Shown: positions 53,940 through 64,000 of the stretch, in pieces
Layout of the letters: each line of letters starts with the position of its first letter
Numbering within the stretch: the first letter of the stretch is position 1
DNA from: Halomonas nitroreducens
Lineage (GTDB): Bacteria > Pseudomonadota > Gammaproteobacteria > Pseudomonadales > Halomonadaceae
Direction of reading: 5' to 3'
Length of the DNA: 64,000 bases
NCBI RefSeq assembly: GCF_003966155.1
Contig: NZ_RXNS01000005.1
Location: 62,001 to 126,000 of the forward strand
Program-made: the position numbers and the translations under genes
The notes under the pieces: model-generated
The model's database searches: none
Told to the model about the DNA's origin: nothing
The model's input: the letters and a program-made list of their open reading frames with translations, nothing else

Positions 53940-56468
53940 ATGATGAATTCCCTGATGCCGACCCTGCCGCCAGCCGCGCTGTCCTTCATGGACCCCTTCG
54001 GCTTCGGTCGCGCCGCCTTCGACTACTGGCGCGACGCCATGGAGCGCAGCACCCTCTACCTGGATGTCATGCGCCAGCGCGGCAACCAGTACCTGGAGCA
54101 TATCGAGAAGACCAAGCCCAATGTGCTGGGCTTCGAGGCCGAGGTGCTGCTCGACGGGCGTGATCTGCCGCGCCCGGTGAACTACGAGCTGCTGCAAGTC
54201 TTGCCGCCGCAGGCGATGGAGACCGACCCCCAGATGCGGCCCTTCGTGGTCGTCGACCCGCGTGCCGGTCATGGCCCGGGGATCGGCGGCTTCAAGCCCG
54301 ATAGCGAGCTCGGCGTGGCCCTGCGCGCCGGGCATCCCTGCTACTTCATCGGCTTTTTGCCGTACCCCGTGCCGGGCCAGACCGTCGAGGACGTGGTCGA
54401 GGCAGAGGTCGCCTTCCTGCGCCATATCATCGACCGGCATGCCGAGACCGCGGAGAAGCCCATGGTCGTCGGCAACTGCCAGGCGGGCTGGCAGATCATG
54501 ATGGCCGCGGCCCTGGAGCCCGAGGTCTTCGGCCCGATCCTGATCGCCGGGGCGCCGCTGTCCTACTGGGCCGGCGAGCACGGCCATGCGCCGATGCGCT
54601 ACACCGGTGGGCTGACGGGCGGCAGCTGGGTGACCGCACTGCTCGGTGACCTGGGGGCCGGACACTTCGACGGAGCCTGGCTGGTCCAGAACTTCGAGCG
54701 GCTCAATCCGGCCAATACCTGGTGGAACAAGCAGTATCGGCTCTATGCCAACGTCGATACCGAGGCCGATCGCTACCTGGAATTCGAGCGCTGGTGGGGC
54801 GGGCACGTGGTGCTGGGAGCCCAGGAGATCCAGTATATCGTCGACAACCTGTTCGTCGGCAATCGGCTCTCCACTGCCCAGCTGGTCACCTCGGACGGCC
54901 GGCGCATCGACCTGCGCAACCTGCGCTCGCCGGTGGTGGTGTTCTGCTCCCGGGGCGATGACATCACGCCGCCGCCCCAGGCGCTGGGCTGGATCCGCGA
55001 CCTCTACGAGGATACCGACGACATCATCGCCAACGAGCAGACCCTGGTGTATTGCGTCCACGACACCACGGGCCACCTGGGGATCTTCGTGTCGGGCAGC
55101 GTGTCCCGCAAGGAGCATGCCGAGTTCACCGCCAACATGGACTATATCGACGTCCTGCCGCCGGGACTCTACGAGACCTCGATTTCCCGGGCCGAGGACC
55201 GTCCCGATGCCGAACTGGTCGAGCGGGACTACCTGCTCGAGTTCGAGACCCGCAGCATCGAGGAGCTCGACCGGGAGGTCCAGCATCGCCCCGAGGACGA
55301 TCGGCGCTTCGCCACCGTGGCGCGCATTTCCGAGATCAACCTGGGGCTCTATCGGCTCTTCCTGCAGCCTTGGGTCCAGGCACTGGCCACCCAGGAGGCC
55401 GCCCACTGGATGCGCCTGATGCACCCCAACCGCATGGCCTACCGGCTGCTGTCGGATCGCAACCCGCTGATGGTGCCGGTACCGGTGATGGCCGACAAGG
55501 TGCGCCACGAGCGCCATGAGGTGGGCCAGGACAATGTCTACCGGGCCGTGGAGGGCATCCTCTCCAGCCAGATCACCCACGGCCTCGATGCCTGGCGCGA
55601 ACTGCGGGACCGGACCAGCGAGCGAGTCTTCCTGGATTTCTATGGTCAGCCCCTGCTGCAGGCCCTGGTCGGCCTCGGCGGTGACGCCCATGTGCACCGC
55701 CGCCGTCCCGGTACCGAGCCGGAACACCGCCGCTTCGTCCAGCGTCGCCGTGAGGAGGTCCACGCCCTGGTCGCCGAGGGCGGCAGCCACGAGGCGGTGA
55801 TGCGCTCGGTGATCCACGTGCTGGGGGGCGCGCCCGCCAGCGATGAGCGCAATTTCAAGCGCCTGCGGGCCTCCCGTGCGGAACTCGAGCCAGGAATCCG
55901 CCTGGCCGACTTCAAGCACCTGGTCCGCGAACAGTTCTTCATCCTCAATCAGGACCACAAGGCGGCGCTGGCGGCGATACCCTCGCTGCTGGCGGGGCAG
56001 AGTGCCGAACAGATCGAGGGGCACCTGGCGCATATCGAGCACGTGCTGGCCGCCAGCGGCGAGCTCAGCGAGCGCGCCGCCGTGCGTTTCGCGCACATCC
56101 AGTCGCTGTTCCGCCAGGCCAAGCCGGTCGGTAGCGGGCCGGTCTCGTCTGGCGTCGCGGCCGATGGCGAACCGGAGGACCTCAAGCCGGAAGAAGCCCC
56201 GGAAGACGCGGCCCCGCCGGCCGAAGAGACCGAGCTAGCGGCCCAGCCGGCAGAGGCTCCGGAAGACGCGGCCCCGCCGGCCAAAGAGACCGAGCCTGCG
56301 GCCCAGCCGGCAGAGGCTCCGGAAGACGCGGCCCCGCCGGCCGAAGAGACCAAGCCAGCGGCCCGGCCGGCATCGACTTCCAGCAACAAGCCGGTCTCCA
56401 GCCGTCGTCGCAGCACCAAACGCAAGGCGGCCCCACGCCGCCGGAGCCCGGGCAAGAAAGACGACTGA
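53940..56468 (+). CDS. DUF3141 protein, PHA-synthase-like
   Basis: The 842-residue protein has an alpha/beta-hydrolase core like polyhydroxyalkanoate synthase (PhaC). The nucleophile elbow is GNCQAGW with Cys180, in the GxCxG form used by PhaC; the acid is probably Asp340 or Asp341 in SRGDDITPP and the histidine is His379 in TTGHLGI. A long helical C-terminal part follows. It ends with three copies of a 20-residue unit starting [10 protein letters not shown] (residues 752-811) and a lysine/arginine-rich tail like those of PhaF/PhaI or histone-H1-like proteins. Annotated as DUF3141, its reaction is unproven; PHA synthesis, or a related acyl transfer, is the natural guess. The ATG at 53940 was chosen. 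Confidence 0.8.
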   Translation: MMNSLMPTLPPAALSFMDPFGFGRAAFDYWRDAMERSTLYLDVMRQRGNQYLEHIEKTKPNVLGFEAEVLLDGRDLPRPVNYELLQVLPPQAMETDPQMRPFVVVDPRAGHGPGIGGFKPDSELGVALRAGHPCYFIGFLPYPVPGQTVEDVVEAEVAFLRHIIDRHAETAEKPMVVGNCQAGWQIMMAAALEPEVFGPILIAGAPLSYWAGEHGHAPMRYTGGLTGGSWVTALLGDLGAGHFDGAWLVQNFERLNPANTWWNKQYRLYANVDTEADRYLEFERWWGGHVVLGAQEIQYIVDNLFVGNRLSTAQLVTSDGRRIDLRNLRSPVVVFCSRGDDITPPPQALGWIRDLYEDTDDIIANEQTLVYCVHDTTGHLGIFVSGSVSRKEHAEFTANMDYIDVLPPGLYETSISRAEDRPDAELVERDYLLEFETRSIEELDREVQHRPEDDRRFATVARISEINLGLYRLFLQPWVQALATQEAAHWMRLMHPNRMAYRLLSDRNPLMVPVPVMADKVRHERHEVGQDNVYRAVEGILSSQITHGLDAWRELRDRTSERVFLDFYGQPLLQALVGLGGDAHVHRRRPGTEPEHRRFVQRRREEVHALVAEGGSHEAVMRSVIHVLGGAPASDERNFKRLRASRAELEPGIRLADFKHLVREQFFILNQDHKAALAAIPSLLAGQSAEQIEGHLAHIEHVLAASGELSERAAVRFAHIQSLFRQAKPVGSGPVSSGVAADGEPEDLKPEEAPEDAAPPAEETELAAQPAEAPEDAAPPAKETEPAAQPAEAPEDAAPPAEETKPAARPASTSSNKPVSSRRRSTKRKAAPRRRSPGKKDD
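56193..56372 (+). repeat. Three tandem 60-bp repeats in the DUF3141 gene
   Basis: Units begin at 56193, 56253 and 56313. Each encodes [10 protein letters not shown](E/K)ETxxAAxPA, 20 residues, and the copies differ at only a few bases, so expansion was recent. The frame is kept. Copy number is likely to vary among strains. Confidence 0.92.
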
Positions 56469-56490
56469 CCAGGTCCGTTCGGCCACCCTC

Positions 56491-56520
56491 ACGCCCCCGC
56501 CGGTTCGCCGGCGGGGGCGT
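56491..56520 (+). terminator. Terminator after the DUF3141 gene
   Basis: ACGCCCCCGCCGG-ttcg-CCGGCGGGGGCGT is a perfect 13-bp stem with a stable UUCG-type loop, then TGCGTTGTC. It separates this gene from topA. Confidence 0.75.
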
Positions 56521-56706
56521 TGCGTTGTCATCCCAGGCTTGTCGCCGTGGAATCAGCGGTCTAGGGTCATAGGCTCGGCCCGTCGTGACTGGCGCGATGG
56601 CCGACGCTGGGGTAGGGTAAGCGCATTTTTCACCCGTCGAGACTGGGCGGGCCGAAACCGTCCGGCGCGAGACCGCAGGCTCGCGCCTACAGAATTGTGG
56701 AGCACT

Positions 56707-59352
56707 ATGGGCAAGTCACTGGTCATCGTCGAGTCGCCCGCCAAGGCCAAGACGATCAACAAGTATCTCGGCAACGACTTCATCGTGAAGTCGAGCGTGG
56801 GGCACATTCGTGACCTGCCGACCAGCGGCTCGGGCAAGGCGGCCTCGGACCCCAAGGAGCGTGCACGCCAGGCCGCGGCGACCCGCAAGATGTCCGCCGA
56901 GGAGAAAGCCGAGTACCGCAAGCGCAAGGCCCACGACCAGCTGATCCGGCGCATGGGTATCGATCCCGACCATGGCTGGGAGGCCAACTACGAGGTCCTG
57001 CCCGGCAAGGAGAAGGTGGTCGCCGAGCTCAAGAAACTCGCCGACAAGGCGGATACCGTCTACCTCGCCACCGACCTTGACCGCGAGGGGGAGGCCATCG
57101 CCTGGCACCTGCGCGAGACCATCGGCGGCGACGAAGCCCGCTATCGGCGCGTGGTGTTCAACGAGATCACCAAGAACGCCATCCAGGAAGCCTTCGAGGA
57201 CCCGGGCCAGCTGAACATGCCGCGGGTCGAGGCCCAGCAGGCTCGCCGCTTCCTCGACCGGGTGGTGGGCTTCATGCTCTCGCCGCTGCTGTGGGCCAAG
57301 ATCGCCCGTGGCCTGTCCGCGGGCCGCGTGCAGTCGGTGGCCATGCGGTTGATCGTCGAACGCGAGCGTGAGATCCGCGCCTTCGTCCCCGAGGAGTTCT
57401 GGGACGTGCACGCCGACCTGGCGCCATCGGCAACAGATAATGACGCGGTCGGCCCGGTACGCTTCGAGCTCACCCGCCAGGATGGCAAGGCCTTTCGGCC
57501 GACCTCCGAAGCCGAGACCCTCGAACGCATCGCTGCGCTGCGTAAGGCGGCGCTTTCGATCACCTCGCGGGAAGACAAGCCCACCCGCTCGAAGCCGAAC
57601 GCCCCCTTTATCACCTCGACGCTGCAGCAGGCCGCCAGCGGCCGGCTGGGGTTCTCGGTGAAGAAGACCATGACGCTGGCCCAGCGGCTCTACGAGGCCG
57701 GCTACATCACCTACATGCGGACCGACTCCACCAACCTCTCGGGGGAGGCGGTGGCCGGGGTGCGTGATTTCATCGACGAAGAATACGGGGCGCGCTACCT
57801 GCCCGAGGCCCCCAATCGCTATTCCAGCAAGGAAGGCGCCCAGGAGGCCCACGAGGCCATCCGTCCCTCCGAGGTGACCCGCCGCGCCAGCGACCTGGCC
57901 GGCATGGAGCGCGATGCCGAGCGCCTCTACGAGCTGATCTGGCGCCAGTTCGTGGCCTGCCAGATGACCCCCGCCGAGTATCTCTCCACCACCCTGACGG
58001 TGGAGGCCGACGGCTATGAGCTCAAGGCCAAGGGGCGCGTGCTCAAGTTCGACGGCTATACCCGAGTCATGAAGCCCATGGGGCGCAAGGACGAGGACCA
58101 GTCCCTGCCGGATCTGGCCGAAGGCACGCCCATGCGCCTCGAGGCCCTGGATCCCCAGCAGCATTTCACCAAGCCGCCGGCGCGCTACACCGAGGCGAGC
58201 CTGGTCAAGGAGCTGGAGAAGAAGGGCATCGGTCGGCCGTCCACCTATGCTGCCATCATCTCCACGATCCAGGACCGCGGCTACGTCAAGCTGGAGAACC
58301 GGCGCTTCTACGCCGAGAAGCTCGGCGATATCGTCACCGAGCGCCTCAAGGAATCCTTCCCCGACCTGATGGACTACTCGTTCACGGCGCGCATGGAGGA
58401 CAGCCTGGACGAGGTGGCCGAGGGCGAGCGACGCTGGCGCGAGCTGCTCGATGCCTTCTATGCGGAATTCCGCGAGGAGCTGGCCCAGGCCGAGAGCGAG
58501 GACGGCATGCGGCCCAACCAGCCGGTGCCCACCGACATCGACTGCCCGACCTGCGGGCGCAAGATGCAGATCCGCACTGCCTCCACCGGGGTCTTTTTGG
58601 GCTGCTCCGGCTACAACCTGCCGCCCAAGGAACGCTGCAAGACCACCATCGACCTGCTGCCCGGGGACGAGGCGGTGGCGGCCGACGCCGGCGAGGATGC
58701 CGAGACCGACGCCCTGCGGGCCAAGCATCGCTGCCCGAAGTGCGGCACCGCCATGGACAGCTACCTGATCGACGAGACTCGCAAGCTGCATATCTGCGGC
58801 AACAGCCCGGACTGTGACGGCTACGAGGTCGAGCAGGGCAAGTTTCGCATCAAGGGCTACGACGGGCCGACCATCGAGTGCGACAAGTGCGGCAGCGAGA
58901 TGCAGCTCAAGTCCGGGCGGTTCGGCAAGTACTTCGGCTGCACCAACGAGGCCTGCAAGAACACCCGCAAGCTACTGCGCAGCGGCGAAGTGGCGCCGCC
59001 CAAGATGGATCCCATCCCGATGCCGGAGCTGGCCTGCCAGAAGGTCGAGGATCATTATGTGCTGCGGGACGGGGCGAGCGGCCTGTTCCTGGCGGCGAGC
59101 AAGTTCCCCAAGAACCGCGAGACTCGTCCGCCGCTGGTCGCGGAGCTCAAGGCTCACGCCGAGGAGCTGCCGGAGAAGTATCGCTACCTGCTCGATGCAC
59201 CGAGCGAGGACCCCGACGGGCGGCCCGCCCAGATCCGCTTCTCGCGAAAGCTCAAGGAGCAGTTCGTGATGACCGACGACAACGGCAAGGCCACTGGCTG
59301 GAAGGCAACCTACGCCGATGGCCGCTGGCAAGTGGAGGACAAGCGCAAGTGA
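56707..59352 (+). CDS. topA: DNA topoisomerase I
   Basis: TopA relaxes negative supercoils by single-strand passage. The 881-residue type IA enzyme has the Toprim domain ([14 protein letters not shown] and [16 protein letters not shown] with the acidic triad), the active-site tyrosine in [12 protein letters not shown] (Tyr336) and three C-terminal four-cysteine zinc units starting near Cys613 ([24 protein letters not shown]), followed by a basic tail. This is the full gammaproteobacterial layout. The ATG at 56707 is the conserved start. A DUF6586 gene overlaps its stop. Confidence 0.97.
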   Translation: MGKSLVIVESPAKAKTINKYLGNDFIVKSSVGHIRDLPTSGSGKAASDPKERARQAAATRKMSAEEKAEYRKRKAHDQLIRRMGIDPDHGWEANYEVLPGKEKVVAELKKLADKADTVYLATDLDREGEAIAWHLRETIGGDEARYRRVVFNEITKNAIQEAFEDPGQLNMPRVEAQQARRFLDRVVGFMLSPLLWAKIARGLSAGRVQSVAMRLIVEREREIRAFVPEEFWDVHADLAPSATDNDAVGPVRFELTRQDGKAFRPTSEAETLERIAALRKAALSITSREDKPTRSKPNAPFITSTLQQAASGRLGFSVKKTMTLAQRLYEAGYITYMRTDSTNLSGEAVAGVRDFIDEEYGARYLPEAPNRYSSKEGAQEAHEAIRPSEVTRRASDLAGMERDAERLYELIWRQFVACQMTPAEYLSTTLTVEADGYELKAKGRVLKFDGYTRVMKPMGRKDEDQSLPDLAEGTPMRLEALDPQQHFTKPPARYTEASLVKELEKKGIGRPSTYAAIISTIQDRGYVKLENRRFYAEKLGDIVTERLKESFPDLMDYSFTARMEDSLDEVAEGERRWRELLDAFYAEFREELAQAESEDGMRPNQPVPTDIDCPTCGRKMQIRTASTGVFLGCSGYNLPPKERCKTTIDLLPGDEAVAADAGEDAETDALRAKHRCPKCGTAMDSYLIDETRKLHICGNSPDCDGYEVEQGKFRIKGYDGPTIECDKCGSEMQLKSGRFGKYFGCTNEACKNTRKLLRSGEVAPPKMDPIPMPELACQKVEDHYVLRDGASGLFLAASKFPKNRETRPPLVAELKAHAEELPEKYRYLLDAPSEDPDGRPAQIRFSRKLKEQFVMTDDNGKATGWKATYADGRWQVEDKRK

Positions 59353-59813
59353 CGCCCCGATCGCGTACCAACCAGCTCCTCTACCAGGCCGAGTTGCTGC
59401 TGGCGACGCCATCCGGCGACGACGAGCATCGCGAGGCCCGGCGCATGGCCGGCGAGGAGGGCGCGCTGGCCCTGCTGGAGCTGGCCCTCGAGTCGCTGCT
59501 GCGCGAGGTGACCGAGCATGCCGCCCTCGAGCGCCATGACTGGCGCGAGTTGCTGGATCCCCAGGGAGCCTCGCTGGCCGAGCTCGAACGGTTGCGCAGC
59601 CTGGCGGTCCGGCCCGAGAGCTGGCTGGCCAGGCTGCTCTCCCGGCTCGAGGCCCTGCATTCCAGCGAGGGCGTGGCTCGCCGTTCCAGTGGCGCCGCCC
59701 AGGGGCTGATCGCCGTGGGCAGCGCCGCGGCCCTGCACGAGGAACTCCGCGAGTGCCTGGACGAGGCCAAGCGGGAGATCGCCGCGCTGCGCGAGACCAG
59801 CGAGGAGTGGTAG
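59349..59813 (+). CDS. DUF6586 family protein
   Basis: The 154-residue protein starts at GTG 59349, overlapping the topA stop (GTGA). It is wholly helical with [13 protein letters not shown] at the N-terminus and [20 protein letters not shown] in the middle. I recall similar proteins (DUF6586) next to topA in Pseudomonas. Function is unknown; the coupling to topA is the only hint. Confidence 0.7.
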   Translation: MTPRSRTNQLLYQAELLLATPSGDDEHREARRMAGEEGALALLELALESLLREVTEHAALERHDWRELLDPQGASLAELERLRSLAVRPESWLARLLSRLEALHSSEGVARRSSGAAQGLIAVGSAAALHEELRECLDEAKREIAALRETSEEW

Positions 59814-59905
59814 CGGGGCGGTGACCAGCACCGCTACCAGGGGGATGAGAGATGCCGCCATAACCGGTACACTCTCGCCCCTTTTCCCCTGACCGGACCC
59901 CTCCC

Positions 59906-61495
59906 TTGATCGCTACCGCCAACGTCACCATGCAGTTCGGGGCCAGGCCCCTGTTCGAGAACGTCTCCATCAAGTTCGGCCGCGGCCACCGTTACGGCCT
60001 GATCGGTGCCAACGGCTGCGGCAAGTCCACCTTCATGAAGATCCTCGGCGGCGACCTCGAGCCCTCGGCCGGCCAGGTGATGGTCGATCCGGGGGCCCGG
60101 CTCGGCCGGCTGCGCCAGGACCAGTTCGCTTTTGAGGAGGAGCGGGTCATCGACACCGTGATCATGGGCAACCGGGAGCTCTGGGAGGTCGCGGCGGAAC
60201 GCGAGCGCATCTACTCGCTGCCGGAGATGAGCGAGGCGGACGGCATGGCGGTGGCCGATCTGGAAGTGCGCTTCGCCGAACTCGATGGCTACACCGCCGA
60301 GGCCCGGGCCGGCGAGCTGCTGCTGGGGCTGGGCATCCCGCTGGCCCAGCACGGCGGGCCGATGAGCGCGGTGTCGCCGGGTTGGAAACTGCGGGTGCTG
60401 CTGGCCCAGGCGCTGTTCGCCGACCCCGACGTGATGCTGCTCGATGAGCCCACCAACCACCTGGATATCAGCACCATCGGCTGGCTGGAGGAAGTGCTCA
60501 GGGCGCGCAACAGCACCATGATCATCATTTCCCACGACCGCCACTTCCTCAACAGCGTCTGCACGCACATGGCGGACCTGGACTATGGCGAGATCACGCT
60601 GTTTCCCGGCAACTATGACGACTACATGACCGCCGCCACCGCCGCGCGGGAGCGCCAGCACGCCGACAACGCCAAGAAGAAGGCCCAGATCGCCGAGCTG
60701 CAGGCCTTCGTCAGCCGCTTCTCGGCGAATGCCTCCAAGGCCAAGCAGGCGACCTCGCGGGCGCGCCAGATCGACAAGATCAAGCTCGAGGACATCAAGC
60801 CCTCCAGCCGGGTGAGTCCCTTCATCCGCTTCGAGCAGGGCCGCAGGATCCACCGCAATGCGGTCAACGTCGAGGCGATCACCAAGGGCTACGGCGGCGT
60901 CCCGCTGTTCGAGCGGCTCTCGCTGACCGTCGAGGCCGGCGAGCGCATCGCCATCATCGGCCCCAACGGCATCGGCAAGACCACCCTGCTGAAGACCCTC
61001 GGCGGCGAGCTGGCCCCCGATGCGGGTGAGGTTCGCTGGACCGACAGTGCCGAGCTCGGGGTCTTCGCCCAGGATCACGGCGACGACTTTGCCAACGACG
61101 CGACCCTGTTCGAATGGATGGCCCAGTGGACCGATGGCGGCGAACAAGTGGTGCGTGGCGCCCTGGGGCGCATGCTGTTCTCCAGCGACGACATCGACAA
61201 GTCGGTGAAGGTCATCTCCGGTGGCGAGGCGGGGCGCATGCTGTTCGGCAAGCTGACGCTGACCCGGCCGAACGTGCTGCTGATGGACGAGCCCACCAAC
61301 CACCTGGACATGGAATCCATCGAGGCCCTCAACCTGGCGCTGGCGCACTATCCGGGCACTCTTGTCTTCGTCAGTCATGACCGCGAGTTCGTTGCCTCGC
61401 TGGCGACACGTATCATCGAGATGAGCGAAGAGGGCATCAGCGACTTCACCGGCAGCTATGACGACTACCTGAAGAGCCAAGGGCTCTACGGCTAG
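59906..61495 (+). CDS. ybiT: ABC-F family ATPase YbiT
   Basis: ABC-F proteins bind the ribosomal E site and act on stalled or resting ribosomes. The 529-residue protein has two ABC domains: Walker A motifs GANGCGKS (34-41) and GPNGIGKT (352-359), the paired [20 protein letters not shown]alker B, and an interdomain linker with [14 protein letters not shown]. It matches E. coli YbiT almost throughout, including [29 protein letters not shown] linker sequence. The second signature is SGGEAGR where YbiT has SGGEKGR. The start is TTG at 59906, which aligns with the YbiT N-terminus; no ATG fits. No strong Shine-Dalgarno is visible. Confidence 0.92.
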   Translation: MIATANVTMQFGARPLFENVSIKFGRGHRYGLIGANGCGKSTFMKILGGDLEPSAGQVMVDPGARLGRLRQDQFAFEEERVIDTVIMGNRELWEVAAERERIYSLPEMSEADGMAVADLEVRFAELDGYTAEARAGELLLGLGIPLAQHGGPMSAVSPGWKLRVLLAQALFADPDVMLLDEPTNHLDISTIGWLEEVLRARNSTMIIISHDRHFLNSVCTHMADLDYGEITLFPGNYDDYMTAATAARERQHADNAKKKAQIAELQAFVSRFSANASKAKQATSRARQIDKIKLEDIKPSSRVSPFIRFEQGRRIHRNAVNVEAITKGYGGVPLFERLSLTVEAGERIAIIGPNGIGKTTLLKTLGGELAPDAGEVRWTDSAELGVFAQDHGDDFANDATLFEWMAQWTDGGEQVVRGALGRMLFSSDDIDKSVKVISGGEAGRMLFGKLTLTRPNVLLMDEPTNHLDMESIEALNLALAHYPGTLVFVSHDREFVASLATRIIEMSEEGISDFTGSYDDYLKSQGLYG

Positions 61496-61537
61496 CGAGC
61501 GGACCGTCGGGGCCGGGGTGGAGGTGTCGCCCCGCTA

Positions 61538-61990
61538 TCAATGGCGGTCGTTCCAGTGGCGCTGCATCTCGAGGAAGGTCAGCGATGCCGACCAGGTGAT
61601 CAGCATGAAGCCGGTGAGTGACTCGGTGCCCATCAAAAAGCGCAGCGGCCCCTCGGGATACACATCCCCGTAGCCCAGGGTGGTATAGGTGATGGCCGAG
61701 AGATAGATGTAGTCGAGGCCGTTGACGATGGCGGTCCCGGCGACGCTGGCCGAGGTGGTCGCCTCCAGCCACCAGGCGGTCAGGCCGAACAGCCAGATTT
61801 CCACCACATGGGCGCCGAGCAGGCCGAACATTAGGCCCAGAAAGCGTCGCCGCCGGGTCGGCGACGTCCGCCGCATCAAGCCGCTGAGGACACTCGATAC
61901 TTCATAGTGCAGCAGCACGCAGATCACCACCAGGATGATGGTAGCACCCGCCGCGGTCAGGTGGCTGATATCCAGCAGGGCATCGGTCAA
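61538..61990 (-). CDS. Small potassium channel (ion_trans_2 type)
   Basis: The 150-residue protein starts at TTG 61988-61990, six bases after AAGGAG; upstream ATG frames lack a ribosome site and add non-membrane sequence. It has membrane segments at about 12-30, 52-76 and 118-140, with a pore loop YTTLGYGDVYP whose filter TLGYGD (104-109) is a standard K+ signature. It has no RCK domain, unlike the channel at 8415-10175. Small stand-alone channels of this kind occur widely; gating is unknown. It converges on ybiT. Confidence 0.82.
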   Translation of the reverse strand: MTDALLDISHLTAAGATIILVVICVLLHYEVSSVLSGLMRRTSPTRRRRFLGLMFGLLGAHVVEIWLFGLTAWWLEATTSASVAGTAIVNGLDYIYLSAITYTTLGYGDVYPEGPLRFLMGTESLTGFMLITWSASLTFLEMQRHWNDRH

Positions 61991-62168
61991 GCGGGGCTCC
62001 TTGTCGCAGCGGGGGGGAGGGCGGGCCCTTGGGAGTCCGGCGCCCATGGCCTTGATCTGTATCATGCCGAGGTGGCATCTCTTGGCTAGGATATCAGTAG
62101 CAACCCCCAACGGGCACGGCGAGGGCATCGGGTCCTGGTCGCGACGATTCAGCAGGGAGGAGATGACC

Positions 62169-62633
62169 ATGCGCTTCCATCAGGTCCGGGAACTGGTGAG
62201 CTGGGCGGCCGACTATCATGGTCGGCTTCAGGCGGCCTACAGCCGGCTCGCCGGCGGAGAGGTGACGGAGCGGGTCCGGCTGGCGCTGGATTACCTGGCC
62301 GATCATGAGCGGCGCATGCAGCGCGATCTGGAGGAGTACCTCGCCGACGGCAGCGACCATCGCAAGGTGCTCGACACCTGGTTCGACGACCCCAACGACT
62401 TCCCCCATGCCCCGGTCCTCGAGCGGCTGCCCGGCGATATCGGTTCCACCGGGGTCGAGAACGTGCTGGCCACGGCGCTCACCATGCATCGTACCCTGCA
62501 GGATCTGTATCGCCACCGTGCCGAACTAGCCGGTGGCCAGGCGGAGCGCGAATTCTTCACGGCCTTGGCCGAGGGCCAGGACGCCGAAGTCCGTCGCCTG
62601 TCCCGGGACATGCTGAGACTCGAAGACTACTGA
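62169..62633 (+). CDS. Helical-bundle protein of unknown function (ferritin-like?)
   Basis: No family was fixed. The 154-residue protein starts at ATG 62169, seven bases after GGGAGGAG; the ATG at 62163 is too close to it. It is nearly all helix, with YHGRLQAAYSRLAGG, DYLADHERRMQRDLEEYL, TMHRTLQDLYRHRAEL and REFFTALAEGQDAEVRRL. The spacing of Glu and His in four helices recalls ferritin-like or hemerythrin-like bundles, but a full metal site cannot be shown. It is divergent from the small potassium channel. Confidence 0.5.
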   Translation: MRFHQVRELVSWAADYHGRLQAAYSRLAGGEVTERVRLALDYLADHERRMQRDLEEYLADGSDHRKVLDTWFDDPNDFPHAPVLERLPGDIGSTGVENVLATALTMHRTLQDLYRHRAELAGGQAEREFFTALAEGQDAEVRRLSRDMLRLEDY

Positions 62634-62707
62634 GCAGGCGACGCCCGAGGCGAGGCTGACTAGGCTGGGGGCAGGTTCTGTCCATTCGCCCCCTGTCAGG
62701 AGAGCCC

Positions 62708-63970
62708 ATGCGCCAGTCCCCGCATCCTGTCCCGTCACCGTCTCCTGAGACTTTTCTGCCAAGCCTGTCCAGACTCATCGACACCCCGCCCACTGGCGAG
62801 GAAGTGCTCGAGGTTCATGCCCTTCTCGGCGACGCTCTCAGGGCCCGGGCCAGCGATATTCACCTGGATCCCTTCGAGGGAGGGTTGCGCCTGCGCCTGC
62901 GCATCGACGGCCATGTCGTCGATGCGGCCACTGTCGAAGCCGGCCTTGGCCAGCGACTGATCAATCAGTTCAAGGTCCTCGCCGGGCTCAACCCGGTGCC
63001 GTCGTTGGCCACGACCGAGGGTAGCTTCGGCTGGTCACCGGACGAGTCGGGCGAGGTCGAGGAGCACTTCCTGCGGGTCACGGCGGTGAAGTGCGTGGCC
63101 GGCGAGAAGCTGGCCGTGCGCTTTCTGGCCGCACCGCCCGCCTTCCCGGATCCTGGGGCCCTGGGGCTGGGCGAGCACGGGGTGCGGGGACTGAGACGCT
63201 GGCTGGATGCCACGGCGGGTATGCTGCTGGTCGCCGGCCCCACCGGGGCCGGCAAGACCACGACGCTCTACACCCTCCTGGAGCAGCTGCGGCTAAGCGA
63301 CAGCCAGGTGGTCACGCTGGAGGATCCGGTCGAGTACGAGCTGCCGGGCATCAACCAGGTGCAGGTCGATGCGGGCAGCGGACTCGATTTCGCCTCTGGC
63401 ACACGCTCCATGCTACGCCTGGACCCCGACTATGTGCTGATCGGCGAGCTGCGCGATCCGGGGTCCGCCCAGGCGGCGGTCAGTGTCGCCAACGGCGGCC
63501 GCTCGCTGATGGCCACCCTGCATAGCCGCGATGCCGTGGGCGTGGTCTCCACGCTGCGCCAGCTGGGTCTCGATGATGCCGAGATCGCGGCCAGCCTTGG
63601 TCTGGTGATCGCCCAGCGACTGGTGCGCCGGCTCTGTACGGCCTGCCGTCGGCTGGGCCCCGTGGCGCCCGAAGAGGCCGACTGGCTGTCGGCGGTAGGC
63701 GCCGCGGTGCCCCGGCGCGCCTGGTCGGCAGTGGGCTGTGAACGCTGCCAGGGCCTGGGCTATTACGGCCGCACCGGGGTCTTCGAGGTCTGGCAGCCGT
63801 CCGCCGAGGACCAGGGGCGCCTGCTGCGCCATGCCGACGAGATCGAGCTGCGCCGTGGCCTGGTCGAGCGAGGCGAGACCCTGATGCTCGCTGACGGCCT
63901 GGCCAAGGCGGAGGCCGGGGTAACGACCCTGCGCGAGGCATTGCGAATGGGCGCTATCCTCGCGGCCTGA
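62708..63970 (+). CDS. GspE/PilB-type secretion ATPase, short form
   Basis: The 420-residue protein has the GspE/PilB ATPase core: a linker domain with ASDIHLDPFEGGLRLRLRIDG, Walker A GPTGAGKTTT (from Gly177), Asp box and Walker B VLIGELRDPGSA, His box ATLHSRDAV and a C-terminal two-CxxC metal motif (CTACRR, CERCQG). The N-terminal GspE_N/MshEN domain that docks to the membrane platform is absent, so it is about 140 residues shorter than PilB. Such forms drive type II secretion-like or type IV pilus-like assembly. The gene ends 30 bases before the window edge; the following genes would tell which system. Confidence 0.85.
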   Translation: MRQSPHPVPSPSPETFLPSLSRLIDTPPTGEEVLEVHALLGDALRARASDIHLDPFEGGLRLRLRIDGHVVDAATVEAGLGQRLINQFKVLAGLNPVPSLATTEGSFGWSPDESGEVEEHFLRVTAVKCVAGEKLAVRFLAAPPAFPDPGALGLGEHGVRGLRRWLDATAGMLLVAGPTGAGKTTTLYTLLEQLRLSDSQVVTLEDPVEYELPGINQVQVDAGSGLDFASGTRSMLRLDPDYVLIGELRDPGSAQAAVSVANGGRSLMATLHSRDAVGVVSTLRQLGLDDAEIAASLGLVIAQRLVRRLCTACRRLGPVAPEEADWLSAVGAAVPRRAWSAVGCERCQGLGYYGRTGVFEVWQPSAEDQGRLLRHADEIELRRGLVERGETLMLADGLAKAEAGVTTLREALRMGAILAA

Positions 63971-64000
63971 CCTGGCGAAGCACGTCCGGCGCGCTCTCGC

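Noticed and set aside
1..64000. CRISPR arrays, rRNA genes, intact insertion sequences or prophage
   Set aside because: None was found. The only regular repeats are inside the DUF3141 and DUF2333 genes and are coding.

Overview
The window is a high-GC gammaproteobacterial chromosome segment that looks like Halomonas or a close relative (Halomonadaceae). This rests on recognisable gene content and order: bioBFHCD, folE-folX, dusB-fis, prmA-accC-accB, the mrdA-rodA-mltB-rlpA-dacA-ybeD-lipB/lipA block, a pyrophosphate-dependent phosphofructokinase, and a DUF3141 polyhydroxyalkanoate-synthase-like protein. It is almost wholly coding, about 60 protein genes and one tRNA. No rRNA, CRISPR array or intact insertion sequence was seen. 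Many starts are GTG or TTG and were chosen from Shine-Dalgarno spacing.

Layout. 1-5.3 kb: the end of a glutathione S-transferase, a thioredoxin-like protein, a GFA-like zinc protein, a small winged-helix protein, then a tandem ATP-grasp ligase and CocE/NonD hydrolase. 5.4-15 kb: biotin synthesis, with bioA split from bioBFHCD by tRNA-Leu(UAG), about 0.95 kb of non-coding debris containing a bioD remnant, and a two-gene potassium-channel module. Candidate BirA operators lie before bioA and between bioB and comF. 15-20.3 kb: comF, srkA, a small exported protein, folE-folX and gabD. 20.4-28.6 kb: purH, dusB-fis, prmA, accB-accC and dsbD, all on the minus strand. 28.7-40 kb: a DUF2333 membrane protein, ppa, a kinase/phosphatase fusion lacking key catalytic residues, PPi-phosphofructokinase, mpl-ubiX, a LysE exporter, a DedA-PAP2 fusion and two overlapping membrane proteins with degenerate or absent GGDEF domains.

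40-52 kb: proA-nadD, rsfS-rlmH, the cell-elongation set (PBP2, RodA, MltB, RlpA, DacA) and the lipoate genes. This joins NAD synthesis, ribosome maturation, peptidoglycan synthesis and lipoylation in an order known from many gammaproteobacteria. 52-56.5 kb: a LysR regulator divergent from a shortened biotin-carboxylase-like protein, then a PHA-synthase-like DUF3141 protein with a PhaR-like palindrome upstream, a tandem 60-bp repeat and a basic tail. 56.7-64 kb: topA with a DUF6586 gene, the ABC-F protein YbiT, a small potassium channel, a helical unknown, and a short GspE/PilB-type ATPase ending 30 bases before the window edge.

The most unusual items are the double pseudoenzyme beside two pyrophosphate enzymes, the carboxylase-like/PHA-synthase-like locus, the split biotin cluster with its bioD scar, and the ATP-grasp/CocE pair. 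All function calls come from reading motifs and remembered family features; no database search was run.
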